A stretch of DNA of 64,000 nt from Diplosphaera chodatii. Taxonomy: Eukaryota > Chlorophyta > Trebouxiophyceae > Prasiolales > Stichococcaceae. The translations under genes were made by a program, and so were the position numbers. Positions within the stretch are counted from its first letter, which is position 1. The number at the start of each line of letters is the position of its first letter. This document shows positions 33,201-46,674 of this stretch, one piece after another. The notes below the pieces were generated by a model. That model saw only the letters and a list, made by a program, of their open reading frames with translations, ran no database searches and was not told the origin of the DNA. The DNA is taken from positions 496,001-560,000 of the forward strand of contig JAALGY010000011.1 of the NCBI GenBank assembly GCA_032358165.1, written 5' to 3'.

Positions 33201-36200
33201 ATACAGGTGGACAGAGACGATGAGTTATAAGGCATCATGTGTCAAAGATCTGGCATGCATCTTGTGTGTGCACCTACAATTTGCAAATCTCATTTGGATG
33301 CAAAGGTTTCGTTTACAGTGTGAAGGGCATCTGCTGTGCTGCAGTCACGGCTGCGTGGAGTAGCGATGGGCTTCTTTGTCCTTTGCCTCATTCTGTTGAC
33401 CTACGTGACCTACGGCAGCTGCAAGTCCTACCTGCAGGTGCTGTAGATGTTTGATGGCAGTTTCAAGCATGTTTGCTGCTTGCTGAAGCACAGCGTCCAT
33501 CAAAAGAACACCTGCACTCAACCCTGTCACTCGATGGCTGTGCTTGAGGCGATGTAATGCTGTGCGTCTGCCGGCCACGCACACCACGGTAGTTATTGTG
33601 TTTCGACCATATGGCTGCAGTCCTGGCTGGGCTTCCTTCCTATGAACATCGTCATGACAGGCGTGAGTGGGCAGCTGATGCTGCTCTATCTTTTGGCTTA
33701 CAGCTCAATTTTCATGCAGTACTGCCCACTGACAATAATGCATACCATCGCGTTCATGTGAACATCTTGCTGTACCAATCCAGTGTCGCCTGCATGCGTG
33801 CACCTGCTGCACACTTCCAAGGGTTATCACTGCAACAGACCTTCTGACTGTATTTTCGTGTCCCTGCAGATTGCATGCGTCAACACGTTCCTGTCGATGC
33901 CGAGCAAGGGAAAGTCGGACCAGGGCACCATGCAAGTGTGGCTGCAGGCAAGCACACGAGCCCTGCTGCGGCGCTGGAGTGCAGTGGAAGCCACATCCAC
34001 CTGCAACGCCGCAGGATATCATGCCACACTTCGGAAGCAGACACATGCATATGCGGTTCCCACCTGCATCGAGCGTCCATTGTGACTATGACTCCTGTGC
34101 TTGCACAGGAGTTTGCATGGAGCGAGCGGGACCTGCCGGCACGGCGAGAAGAGCGCCGCACCGGGCTGTGCAACGCCCAGGGGGACAGTCCCATGGACCG
34201 GCAGCCGATGTGAGGCAGCAGCACAGCCGCATCTTGGTCCACATCAAACGCATGTCGTTTGTACCACTCAAGTTCGGCAGCATGTGTGTCACTGCCTTGA
34301 CATTGCTGGCTGTCGCCTGCAGGTTCTGCTTCGAGACGTCGCTGAAGGCACTGTACTGGAGCATTCTGGTCTACCGGTATCAGGAGGTTGGACCCTGCAT
34401 ATGTGCCTGCACGGCAATCAACAACATTGCGAAGTGTAGGACCCTCTGCTGGTGCGAATGCCTGGCCATGTGAGTGCCGTCTAGGGCAGTGTTGGCTGGG
34501 TGCATACCGCCATGCCCATTGCAGGCAAAGGACGACGGCGGCGTCAACTTGGAGGCGGGGATGGCACTGTACGACCTGAAGCACTTTGAGCTGGTGAGCA
34601 CGCCAGCTGCACGCTGGCTGCAGTTCACTTGCTGTCTGGTTCCTACACTGCGCCACGCCTCATGCCTGTCTCTTGCATTACTTGGCTGCGGCTAGCTGCA
34701 CAAGCTACTAAACGTCCCGACAGTGCAGCCCAGAGTGGCTGGGGCACCCTGTCAGCGCCACGATTGCACACCCATCACGTTTGCCTGCTTCCTGCAGCTA
34801 TGGAACCGTAAGGTGGACACCAAATGCCTTATGGCCTGGAGCGACAACCTGGTGGTGCTGTCCTTCCGTGGCACGGCATCCTTCCGCAACGTGCTTGCCG
34901 ACGTGAAGGTGCATGAGTGACGTTGACCTTGAGCCCTAAAGTCTAAAGCCATGGAGATGCATGTGCTTGGGTGCAGCTTGGTCTGCTGTCAGTCAGTGCC
35001 AGATGCAAGGCAGTGCTATGCTGCTGTAGGCCTGGTACACGGTGCACCCGCCCAAGCGCGGGCAGTGCTGGGCGTTCACACGCCCCTACGTGCACCAGGT
35101 GCGGAAGCAGCATTCAAATGTTGATCGACATGTCACCGCTGATTATGTCGCTGAAACACATAACAGTGAACACAACCATATGCTTATGCAATAGTAACTA
35201 TATGTTGCAAGGTGGTGTCCTACCATGCTGCAGGGCTTCCTGCGGGCATGGCGGGACAGCGGCCTGTGCACCAAGGTGGTCGCCCGCATCACCCAGCTGG
35301 TGACGGCGCTCAAAGGCAAAGGCGGCAACGTGCGCGTGCTTGTGACAGGTGGGCCTCTGCGCCTCGGCACCTCGCATCTACTCTGTTCCAGCAGGAAGTT
35401 GAGGAAGGGGCCCCAGCGGACCAGGTGAACAGCGGACGGTTGTATACAAGCCTGGTGATGTCCGAGGATTTTTCGTGTATGGAGTTTGTGCGACCGCAAC
35501 AGTGGTGCTGCAGGTCATAGCCTGGGCGGCGCATTGGCGACGCTGGCAGCATTTGAAATACAGGAGGCATGCCAGTCACTGCCGCAGATGTCCCTGTCGG
35601 TGCGCTTGCCAGTCACAGGCTGCCGCGCAGTTGCCAGCATCTGCTGAAGTGGCCGTTCGCATGGCTGCTGTCGAATTGCACACACGATGCACATTCCTCG
35701 GCATCTGGATGCGATGCCATGGTACACCTGTGCCAGCTGACCTCTTGCCACATGTGCGTCAGCCAAGTTCCTGTGCAGGAACATCAGCGAAAACGAATGC
35801 TCATGCACATGTAGATTACCCCGCTAACTGGGAGTGCAGTGTGCCCCAGTCAGCCGGCGAGTCTAGAACGGTCATACAACCCCAATGCAGGTGTACACCT
35901 TCGGAGCGCCGAGGGTCGGCAACCACGCCTTTGCCCGCGACTGCCGCGACAAGCTGCCGGAGCTCTGGAACGTCATCAACGACCAGGCATGCTGTTGTTC
36001 GGGACCGTACGGTCCCGCGTGCACTGGCAACGGTTGTGTACATCTCCCAAACCATCAGTCAAACACTGCGAGCTTTGTAGTGCGCTGCTGTTCAAATAAT
36101 CATTTAATACTGCATCCCACAAGGGGTGTCCTGGCAAGTCATTCTGTACTTTTGCAATGGGCACAAGAAAGCATCTTCACACCATGTGTCTTGCAGGACA

Positions 36201-38435
36201 CGGTGCCACGAGCGGCGAAGTTCGTGTTCTTGTACAAGCGCCCCGGCCAACGCGTCATCATCAATTCAGATGGCGACATGATTGTGCGCAGCTACAGCAG
36301 CCCACTCACCTGTTCAGTCTGTACGACGGCATTTGATACCAGGGTCTGAGGTCCTGCATTGCTTCACCTACCGTCATGCTTCACATGCCCGAGGCAGCTG
36401 CCGACCGTTGCAGCCGGCGTGTGTTGCTGCGGTCATGCCGCAGCCACTCCGCTGTCGCACACTAAGCCTGCTTCCAATCACATGTGGATCACTTGCACGT
36501 TTAGAAAGGTTCCAGGACATGTGCGAATTCCAGTGTGCTGCTGGTCGGTGCTGAGGTTTTCCGTGCGCTGCCCATGGCAGGTGCGGCCCAGCTATGTGGA
36601 GACGTCGGTGCAGAAGCGCGCCACATCCAGCGTGGCGCACCACCTGCTGATCAGCTACCAGCGTGCGCACATCGCCATCATCAAGGCGCAGTTCACATCC
36701 AAGCGCCTGGCAAACGGCATGTCGGTGGGACCACCTGACTGGCGGGTGTCACCTGGCTGTTATCTAATCGCCTGTCCTCTACAAAATATTGTATTATCTA
36801 GAGGGTGCCACCCTGCTTCCACATGAACCATCTGCCAATTGTCACATAGTGTGCTGTTGTCACAGCGCTCTGTATGAATCCATCCAGAGGCCATGGCATG
36901 TTCCAAACCTGTGGGCTCACAGAAAGCTGGTCTGTCAAGTGACTGCAGCACGGCATGTCAACATGTCGCTTACAGATGGTGACATGCTGTCCGTTGCAGG
37001 GGGTGCTGGCGGTGGCGCAGGCGTGTGGGATGCAGGGCCTGCTCAAGTCCGCAGGCATTGCATACAAGGTAGGTCCTACAACCTTTGCATGGGGAGGACC
37101 TACTGTCCGTTGTACCAGTCATGAGTCGAAGAAGGTACAGGCAGCTGACGGCCAGAGTGACAAGTGATGGATCCATACTGGCAACATGTTCCCAAAGCGC
37201 GAGTCCTGCTCCTTGGCAGAGCGTGTCGCTCAAACTGTCCTGTGCCTGCTGCAGGACCTGAACCATCTGGAGCAGCTCGGCAGCACAGGCGCCAAGCTGA
37301 TCGACAGCGCGACGCCCGCCGCAGCAAAGGCAAGTCCGTACAGCTGCCGAGCTTGAACGAACCTCGTCTGTGCAGCCAGTGCAGTTGCCAGTCATGGCGC
37401 TAGCCAGGCTGTGGTCATCGCAGCAAGCATCAAGGCACTTGTGATGGCTGGCAGCCATGGTAGCCGCAGCAGGCGCAGCATGCAATATAGCACAGCACGA
37501 TGCTATGACTAATAAGTCATAGGCTCAAATGTTGTGTGGCGTGCAGCGGACGCTGCAAAAACTGTCGTCTGGGTTATCGTCATTAAGCTGTGGGGGCTGT
37601 GGCATGCTGCCAGGCAACAACAGCAAAGGTGAGTGGCACATGATATTGCAGCTTGTCACTGATGTTTTCAACCCTGCTGAGATGTTGACCAGACCATTGA
37701 CCCCATTTAAGTGGCCTGCAATGGCTGCCAAACACGTGATCAGACACGCAAGTGGGTGTGACGGTGCAGCCTCATGCTGTCGTGCCTTGCTGGGCTCATC
37801 GTACTGCTCATCCTGTTGTTTGAACTCTGCAGGCCCAGCTGCATCGGCAGAGGAGATGCCCGATGTCGAGAGGGGGGATGGTGTGGAGGCCACGTCAGGC
37901 GACACACGCTATGCTGCCGCCGTCGCTGCACTGGTGAAGCCAGACTCTGCAAGCTGGACCACCTCATGGTGTCCTGCGCTGCTGAGTTGTGGGCTGCACA
38001 AGTCCGATTTGTGCGCGACCGTCGCGCCTGTGGTACCTGTAGCGGAGGGCCTTCACACAATGTCATTGCCTGCAATGCTGCAGGCAGACGATGCTGCACA
38101 GGGTCCAAGCGAGGCGCAGGCAGAGGCGGCGCTCGCTGCAGGGGGGGACCTGGACGTGGACGACGGCCAGCGGGAGCTGGTGCACAGTGCTGGTGGCACC
38201 GGCAGCGGCGGCGGCGCAGATGGCGGGCTGCACAGCTATGCGGGGGAGCTGGTGAGCTGGTCTGGCTTCCTGGCCGCAGCCTCTCTGGCCCGTGTGCAGA
38301 CCCGATCCTCTGGTGTCGCTGAATGCAGCCTCATCCGACGTGCAGGTGGCTGGGCAGTGCATATACACTCGAATTGACGGCGTCAGCACGCCATCGAGAA
38401 GCAGCATCGAGGAGCCGCAGTCCCAGCTCCGCTGA
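30256..38435 (+). CDS. Polytopic membrane class 3 lipase (sn-1 diacylglycerol lipase-like)
   Basis: Thirty exons, phase-consistent throughout, sum to about 941 aa. After a 70-residue polar N-terminus, seven or eight hydrophobic segments follow (about residues 90-410), for example MWAVEFLAFIALVACISL, VVVVSWLVQNAYVV and ICYLVTLVLLLWNAIFAVF. The C-terminal half is a lipase class 3 domain: LVVLSFRGTASFRN (oxyanion block), GHSLGGALATL (nucleophile Ser about residue 612, formed across the 35348/35514 junction), VYTFGAPRVGN, and INSDGDMIV with a probable catalytic Asp. The downstream HHLLISYQRAH holds the likely His. A membrane-helix bundle before this fold resembles diacylglycerol lipase alpha, so hydrolysis of DAG or related glycerolipids is the best guess. 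Three introns use GC donors (33948, 35987, 37330). The last exon is ambiguous: 38346-38435, or 38300-38377 with a different tail. Confidence 0.87.
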
Positions 38436-39249
38436 GCCTTACCAAACGCAAACAAAGTCAGGTCTATATGCTGCTTGCTGTTTCGTTCTGCAAATCTGAG
38501 TTGCTTACATTTCCGGTCTGTTGGCGAAGTGCGCACTGATGTGTTCTGTGTTTTTATGCACTGGCGGTCCGGCCTCAGTTTGCCAAGTTGCAGAGGACAG
38601 TGTGCTGGTTTGACTCAACAGCTGACCAGTTGAACTCTGAACAAGTTCTAGGTACCATCTTTACAGCTGTTGAAAGTGAGCAGACTCGACCAAGCAAGAT
38701 GTCTAAAGTCATCGCACCAGAAACACAAACTTGCTCCCAAGGCTCCAGTTTCAAACTGCAAGTTGAGAACGACCACTGAGTAGAGGTTTCAGACGCTGAA
38801 TCGGTCTATCGCTGCGCCATCGCCATTGCGCAGAGCGTCACCAAACGCTGAACAGGAACATAACCCAAGACCATGCCTGGCTATGCGCCAGAACACGGTA
38901 CCATGCAGCAGCATTGGCAGAAAGCAAAATTGCAGGCCTACTCCCTGCTGACTGGAGACAAGAAGCAGAGAACTCCACGGAATCAAGGTGTGCTGACGAT
39001 GCTCTCGGATCGAGCGCCGAGGGCACACTGCTGTCTGCTGAAAGGAAGAAGCGAGAAGAAAGAATGCAGTCGATGCCAGCGCTGCTGCCCGAAAGCCGAC
39101 AGCTAGCCGGCCACAGGCTCGCAGCCCAGGTGGCATCGGTGTCTATGTTGCGGGGTGCGGTCTCCTGATGATTGCGCTGAGGTGGATTCGGATTGTTGGA
39201 CCGGCCGCCAGCCGCCCGCACAGGGGCTGCTGCTGCAGCAGGTGCATTC
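38436..39249. other. Convergent intergenic gap
   Basis: This lies between the lipase and kinase stops and is less GC-rich than the flanking exons. I see no phase-consistent exon. It should contain both 3' UTRs. Confidence 0.45.
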
Positions 39250-42200
39250 TCACTCCACAGAGTGCAGCGCTGCGCTTGCGGCGGCCCGGAGCTCGGTCTC
39301 CTCGGCCAGCTTCTGCACAGCTGCGTCTGCCGCCGCGCCGAGGCTGTCGTCCTTGGGCGGGATGAGTAACCCGGCGGCCGCTGCCTCCGGCGGCGGGCTG
39401 CCCCGCATCCTGCTGCCGCCGTCGGCCAGCCGGCCGTACGTGCCGCCGCTGACCTCTTCGTCGGCAGGCATGGCGATGCTTGCTGCTGCCAGGAAGGGCG
39501 ACGGCACGACCCCGGGCTGCAGCGGCGCGCTGGCCCTGCCCGGGCCTGCAGTGATGAAACTGGACGCCAGCCCTGCATCACCCGTGGACGACACCTTCCG
39601 AGCAGGGCTGCCCAGCGTTTGGCTGAAGCCGCTGGCTGCGGCGCTGGAGTCCTTTGCTGGAGGGGACTCTAGAGTGGGCTCCAGCCAGGCGGGCGCCTCG
39701 TGCGCGCGGCGGCGGTCCATCGACCTGCGCCCGCGGCGGCCCTCCAGGCTGTACCGGATGGTCCCACCCTCAGAGGTGCTCTGCTGCATCAGGGGGCGGA
39801 AGCGCTCTAGCATCTCCGCGCTCGCCTGCCGCAGCAGGGTCTCTGACGGCGGCACCACCGGGCCGCCCGTGCTAACAGGAGCAGCAGCCGCAGCAGCGGC
39901 CGCAACAGCCTGCCGCTCTACAGGGGTGAGGGCCCCATCGCTATTCAGCGATGTCACCGGCGCCGAGCCCTGCCGGTCGAAGGCAAAACTGTGCGGCGCA
40001 GTCTTCGAGGCGAACCGCCCTGCCATCGAGTTGCGGCCGCTGCTGCTGCCGCTGCTGCCGGCGCGCGAGATCTCCTCGGCGACGCTGTACAGGGGGTCTG
40101 TCCGCTGGCGCCCCGAGGCAGCTTGGGGAGGCCCTATAGGACGATTGGCCACGCTGACGCTGCTGCCACCAGCTGCTGCTGCAGCCGCGGCTGCACTGGC
40201 GGCAGCAGGTGGCGCAGCCGCCTCTGGTGGCTCCGCACTGCCTGAGGGGCTCGCCAGGGACGTGCCCAGGTTTGCCGCGAACGACAGCTCAGTGTCTGCG
40301 TTCGATGTCGCCGACGCCTGCATGAGCAGCATACAGTTCAGGTATCCATCTCTTCTGCAGACTGTGGAATGAGCAAGGCAGGGTGGTGGGTTTCAAGCGC
40401 AGCAGGAAGTGGCGCTGCATGGCACCTGGCTCTCGCTGTGCGGGAGCGCCGGCCCCGCTGCAGGCGAGGCCGCCGCTGGCTGCGGCGCACTTGGCGCAGG
40501 CTCTCGGGCGCCCTCCGCTGCCGCCGCCGCTGCCAAGGCCACAGCCACCGCTGCTGGCGGGCCCGCAGAGTCCTGTAGCATGGCACGGCCATATCACCCA
40601 CTAGTCTGATGCAACTAATTATGAGGCAGGCTACCTGCCTCCGTGCATCGTGCAACACCATGGCACCTACGCATGTGCAGAGCGTGCTCCACACCTTGAT
40701 GACATTCAGTCCACCGAAAGTGTGTGTGCAGTCACCCTGCCATGAGTCTGAAGTGAATCCCTCTGCACGTTTCCAAACGTCTCAAGCAGCACAGGCCCCA
40801 CATCCAGGTCGGGCATCGCGGAGCCCTGGCACAAGAGTCGCTGCTCCCCAGACCCAGCTAGATCATGTCCATATCACAAACCCAAATCCAAATCCAAATC
40901 TGATTCCAAATCCAAACCCCGCGCCCCACCTCCAGATCGGGGGTCGCGGAGCCCGAGCGGCGGCCGGCGCTGCTGGAGGAGGAGCCGGTGGTGATGCGGC
41001 GGGGCGGCGGCAGCCGGGCGCCCCCCCCGCCCCCGCCCTCCGAGTCCGAGCTGCTGCTCTTCTTCTTGCCCAGCAGCTCCCTGCGGTCGGCGGCACGCTC
41101 TCGCGGTCGGTGGCAAGCTCGTATAACACATGGTTTGCGCACCGCAGCGCAGCGGCACGCATACTCGAAGGCGAGTGACATGCTGGCCATGCATGATCAG
41201 AGAGTGCGCTGACAGATGGTGCAACCTTGTAGGTGGACTCGAGCAAGCAATTGCAGGACCAGCATGTCACAGCAATGTGCACATCGCATCATGTGCTGAG
41301 ACATGCTGATCATTGCAGTTGCTCTCGAGCCGCACAGCACAGGTTGGTCACTGAGCGGCAAGCCAACGTCAGGAGCACAGCAACGACCGACTGGCAGGCC
41401 AACTTCAGGAGCACAGCAACGAATCATCCGCCACACGAGCACAGTGCCGTGCTGCGCAGGGCACCTGATCGAGAAGGAGCTGCGCTTGGCGCCCTGCAGC
41501 GCCTGCACAGGCGGCACAGCAGCCTGCGTCGCAACCGCCTTGGCCTGCAGCGCCAGCTCCCGGATGACCTCCTCTACCGTCGGCCTGCAGCAACCACGAC
41601 CAAAAGCGTGTGTCTCTGGATGTTGGGCGCACGGCACATGGCAGCGCCTCTCAGCCGCCGACTGCTGGGTGCGCATGCAGAGATAGGGTCTGCGGGGATG
41701 TGAGGGTTGAACTGCACGTGCATGGTCGCATTGCGACGGAGGATGGCAGCACCTGTTCTGCGCGCTGTTGTCCCAGCAGCGCTGCATGAGCTCCTTGTAG
41801 TCGGGCGGCATGTCCGCCGGCACATCGGGGCGCTGCCCCTTGTGCACCACCGCGAACAGCACCGCCGGCATGCCCATGCCCGCGTACGGCGTCGCCCCAG
41901 AGTACAGCTGGCACATGATGACGCCCAGGCTGTACACGTCCACCTGCAGTGTCACACAGGCTGACATGTCCAGCCAGCTGAGCCGGCCAGAGATTGCACG
42001 CACATGGATATGCCTGGCCAGCAACGTATGGTTCCTGATGCTGTCATGATGCAGTCAACCAGGAATGGCAGGCTGTGTATGCATGCTCAGGCCCCTTGGG
42101 ATCAGCTCACCGCCTTGGTGAGGCGCTGCTCGTTCAGCATCTCCGGCGGCATGTAGCTGACGGTGCCCATGGTGGCTGCACTCACGTGGGTCTTGTGCTC

Positions 42201-45200
42201 TGACACCAGGCGGCTTAGCCCGAAGTCTGCAAGCCTGCAGGTGACATGAAAGCCACTTAAAGCTGGCGTACCACGCCGCCACACCACCTATCGACCATGA
42301 TGGGCGATGGTAGCACTGCGCACATACAACCTGTATGACGGTGTCACGGATCCCAGTTTGCATAGCAGGTCAACGTGTTGAACATTAGCGACATCAAGTG
42401 CCTTGCAAATCCTTTCAAGAGGACGAACTTGCAGATGAAGCCGCGGGCGTCGCTGGCCGTCGACTTTAGCAGCACGTTTGCCGGTTTGAGATCGCCATGG
42501 ATGATGCCCACGCAGTGCAAGTAGTGCATGCCATTCGCAATGTCCAGCAGCGTGCGGTACACATTACCCTGCACAGGCGCAGCACACGACTTCCTGTCTA
42601 ATACCCTCATGATGCACAGGGCCCCCTCGAGTGGGTGCCAACAGTGACATATTGGCCGGTTGCAGGAGGCGTCGGCACTTGACTCATCATGGGAAGTGAC
42701 CTGGAGGCATGACAAGCGGCCCGGCTCACCAGATCAAGGGTGGCGTCGGTCCGCTTGTAGAAGCGCCGCGCCTGGATGGCCTGCTCCAGGCTGCCTCGGT
42801 CCGCATACTCCAGCAGCATCCACGTCTCGATGGTGCCCTGCTACACATACAGCTCGACTTGAACAGTTGTCTGGCCACCAGGAGCGTCGACAATGCACTG
42901 CGCTGTACTGTACGGCAGGGGCCCTGCAACCATGGTTGCGGGATGCCCTAAGCCTGCGCCACTGATGTGGCTGCCCTGCTGGGCTGGTGCGGGCAGGTGC
43001 CGCAGCTGACACGGGGCCTCAGGCCGGCTGCCTGTGTGAGGGATTGTAGTGATCGTGAAGCACCTGGCTCTGGGATTCCTGCGCATCGTCCTGCGTGCCA
43101 AGCACCTCCAGCAGCACGTTGTCGTGGCTGCGAGTGGCTGAGGTCATCGTGGTCTCGCTGTCGTGCGTGCTGGCACGCCGGATCTGCGAAACAAATCCAC
43201 ATGCACCATCGTCAGGCTGCTGAAGGATGTGCCGCTCGGCTTGCCAGGAGGACGTGCCGCAGTACACCTCTGAAAGCTGAAGCTGCCGTGCAGCACAGCA
43301 TGGCAGGACAACAAAGCACTGCCGTGTTTACGACCCACCTGGCCAGTTGCTGGGGGGCCGTCTACACCGGCCAGGCCCTGCGCAGGCGGCGGAACATCCG
43401 CCGTTGCCCCTGCGCACACCGCCTTGCAACTGTCAGTGCCTTGCCCAACCGTGAGTTTGGTAACTTTTGCTTACAGGGCGTGGAGCGCAGCAGGGCACCA
43501 AACCTATGCAGGGCAGCAGCCGAAACAGCCGGCTTCCGATGCAATGTTGGGGAAAGCTGGTCTGCACCTGGCGCTGCCTGTGCTGCGGCGACGTCGGCAT
43601 CCGTCAGCACCTGCGACGCGTTCTTGCCGGGACCCGCGAGGCTGGCTGAGGTGGCGGTTCTCTCTGTTGACGACGTCTCCCCGGCTGGCGTGCGCACCGC
43701 GCAAATCTTGTAGCAGGCCTGCCGACAGCAGCGGCACGCATGTGGGAATGATGTGACAATACAAACACCACACCTTAGGAAACTTGCCAGCCTCTCTTCT
43801 GGAGTGCGGCATGCATGATATGTTGAAGACAGAGCAAAACACTTGCGCACCACGACATTGGGGTGGGAGATGGACGCCGACAGCAGCGACTCGCGCGCGG
43901 CGTCTGCGCTGTACTGATCCATTGGCGCCTCCATCACTTTCACCTGTAGGCGTCGAGGGTGGTGCTGCATGTGAGTCAGCGCAGTTTACTTGTGCTTTCA
44001 ACCAGACAGTCGAGACGTCAGTTGTGCTGGGATATGTCAAATTTTGCAAGCACGCACCGCAACCAGCACCCCCCGCCACCTGCCCTTGTACACACACCTG
44101 CGTTGCACAGCCACCGGTCAACGTTTCGTCGGAATCTGGGTGGTGCAGACCATGGGCAGCACGCGGCAGGTGAGAGCAACTGGCCAGAAACGTGTGCTTG
44201 TGGCCAATTCTGAGGACGAGTATCGCAGCACGCGCCCGAAGGAGCCGCGGCCCAGCACGGGGCCAATCTCCACTCCCTCCAGGCCGCTCTGCATGCGCAT
44301 CGCCAGCAGCTGCGCATGGTAGTCCGACAGGTTGCTGTCCAGCCGCATCGTGCCTGCACCGTGAAGATGAAGACATTGTTGCTCAAGTTCCTGCATGCAC
44401 AAGTGCTGTGGCCATGAGACGCCAAGTGCTTGTGAGCGAGGCGCAGCTCTATGTGCATAATGAGAGCCGCGCTTTGTGGTGTACCACGGGCGCCACAAGC
44501 CAGCAGGAGGGTGCCTACCAGAGCGGGCGCGCGGGTTGCTGCTGGTGCGCAGCCCGGCCTCGCCCGGCAGCAGGGGCACCAGCGTGGAGTTGCCGCTGCC
44601 GCCGGTGCCCTCCTTTCCAGCCATGGCCGGGTCCGCAGAGCCTGTGGGGGTCCAGCCGCTGCCGCCCGGGGGCGTGTTGGCGCTGCCTGTTGTCCCAGTG
44701 CCCGCGTCTCCCTGCAAATGAATCGGATAAGTACATAAAGTTTACCACCCAACACACGCCAAACCAGCACTCTGGCGTGTGGCTCCTTTGAATGCTAATG
44801 CCAGAAGGCATGTGTGTCGGCCACTGAGAAAAGAATGGATGCCGCCGAACTGCTGACCTTGGACTCGATATCCCGCTGGCTGCTGGCCAGCTCGCTGTTC
44901 TGGTGCCGCAGGCGGAGCACGTAGCGCACGGCCAGCGTCCCCAGCACCGCGAGGATGATGAGCGCCAGGCCGAGGCCCAGGATCAGGCCGGCCCACCAGG
45001 GGAAGTGTGAGCCGCCTGCGCAGCAGTGAAGCACACTTTTCCAGCGTAACCTCTGTCGACACACCCCAGAGGGGGCCCACACTCCGCGCTGCATGTTGCT
45101 GGCACTGTCTTGGTGGCAACTCTGAGTGCCAAGCTACAGGCCATGAGGCAGGCGGCGAGCCGCGCAGCCGCACCTCCTGTGGAGTCTGCCACGCAGTTGA

Positions 45201-46674
45201 CGATGGTGTCCGACGATATGTACTCCACTTCCCTGCAGGCAGGTCCACTGACAAGGCTTGGGGACACAGCACACAGCATACTCTCCGTGGTACAGGTTCA
45301 GTACATAAAAGGCAACAGGGGATGACTCATAACACGCGCTAGACCGCATGCATGTTATTGCAGACGGGGGTGCAGACGTACCCGATGCCAAGCTGGTTGT
45401 TTGTGACAGGCAGGTTGCCGACGTGGCGCCCCGTCACCAGCACCGTGGTGTTGTCAGGCTGCGTGATGAAACGAGCGCCCAGCAGCTGCCGCAGCTGCTG
45501 CACGACGCGCTGCTGGTACTGCTCGCACCCGTTGAAGTCGTTCGGCACCGTGTAGTCTACAATTGTGTCGTTGAACGAGAACTGCAGCAACAACATGGCC
45601 GTCATGATCGCCCGATGCACTGTACCATGTGCGACAGATGAGGCTCCTGCAGCTGGTCCACACGCCGCCAGCAATGCAATGTGACTGCATGGCACTGCAC
45701 AGGTGCCTGCTTGTAAGACGAGACGGATGACTCACCACAGCCCCAGGCTCGCCGCTGATGGTCGGCCAGACCGCGAGAGCCTGCACAACGTTGTCGCCGC
45801 TCGCATCCCCGACGTCCGCATTCGCCAGTTTCGACAGCCGCAAGCTGCTGAAGCCCAGGTTGCCTTGGCTCCCCACCTGCGCACGTCCAAAGCAAGCTCG
45901 CCATGCTGCTGCACCTGGGTTACATGCTTCAGCAGCGGTTCATCCTGCAGCCGAACTGAGCAAACGCCCCTGCATCCAAGACTGACAGCTGCAGCAGGGA
46001 GCGGCTTGAACGCTTTCCTGCGAGGCCAGCTTCAGCAGCAGAGCTCACCAAAATCAGGCCGACGCCATAGTCGAAGTCAAGGTCAGGGATGTCGTCAGTC
46101 GGTGCGTCGCTGCTGGCGGCGACCGTGACGTTGCGATTGACGAAGACGGTGGGCTGAAAGTCGGACTGCTTGAGCTTGACATCAGCTGCACATCCACAAA
46201 CAAGCATACGTCATGCTGTGGTGACACATGCAGATGGCGTTCCTGTGTGAACCCTACCATGCTGATGATGCGATATAGCGTGCTGCAGCAGAACATTGTA
46301 TGCATGCACGACGGCTACACCGCAGCGTGCATGCAAGTGGTGCCGCTGCATGCTGGTCTCCACCAGGCAGCAGCGTGGGCATCAGGTAGTATGACCTGAG
46401 GCCTCCCTGCCTGCCCCGCAACAGCTGTGAGCAGGCTGTGCAGGCCTGCATGCGCACTCAGCTTTCTGCATGCGCACTCACATGAGATGAGGATCTCGAC
46501 GATGTTGCTCGTGCGCAGGGCCTGGGCGAACCCTGCGCTGGTGAGCACAAGGGTGCTGTTTGTGACGTCCACGCCAACCACCTGCGCCCTTGCTCCACGC
46601 GGAGCGCTGCATGCAGCCAGCACCGCCAGAGCTGCCAGCGCGGCCCACGTCCGCCGGGATGCTGCGGCTGCCAT
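39250..46674 (-). CDS. Receptor-like serine/threonine kinase (TKL type) with extracellular domain
   Basis: About 19 exons give roughly 1172 aa. From N to C: signal peptide (AALAALAVLAACSA), a Val/Asn-rich extracellular region (about 30-243) with beta-strand repeats and NVT/NDT-type sites, one transmembrane helix (about 250-275: WWAGLILGLGLALIILAVLG), a Gly/Ser/Pro juxtamembrane linker, then a kinase domain (about 390-718). Visible motifs are GRGSFGRV, VAVKVME (Lys codon after an exon junction), HGDLKPANVLL, LADFGLSR, YMPPEML, DVYSLGVIM and CW plus NRPTVEEV. HGD replaces HRD, as in many TKL kinases. The 455-residue Ala/Ser-rich tail is disordered. Main kinase exons are 42837-42730, 42568-42429, 42234-42111, 41943-41753 and 41584-41465; the tail ends with 40317-39250. 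The junction from 44353 to 44058 (glycine loop to VYKGRW) is unresolved because a GT repeat allows several frames. Confidence 0.88.
40877..40920. repeat. Short CCAAAT tandem repeat
   Basis: Several hexamer units (CCAAAT, with ACCC variants) lie in a kinase intron just after the donor at 40929. The run has one interruption (CTGATT). Similar to a degenerate minisatellite; no function is apparent. Confidence 0.7.
41357..41422. repeat. Two-copy 36-bp tandem repeat in a kinase intron
   Basis: GGCAAGCCAACGTCAGGAGC (41357-41376) plus ACAGCAACGA recurs at 41393-41422 with two substitutions. The period is 36 bp. Confidence 0.75.

Noticed and set aside
33663..33752. Continuation of lipase exon 13 as a further membrane helix
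   Set aside because: The frame stays open and hydrophobic past the GTGAGT donor at 33663, but it ends in a stop. Splicing at that donor joins in phase to the next exon.
39155..40372. 405-aa open frame on the plus strand
   Set aside because: It is antisense to the last kinase exon, whose minus-strand frame is joined by correct phase to kinase-domain exons and ends in a stop.
40877..40920. CCAAAT repeat as a telomere remnant
   Set aside because: The unit is a hexamer lacking the CCCTAAA order of plant-type telomeres, so it is treated as a simple repeat.
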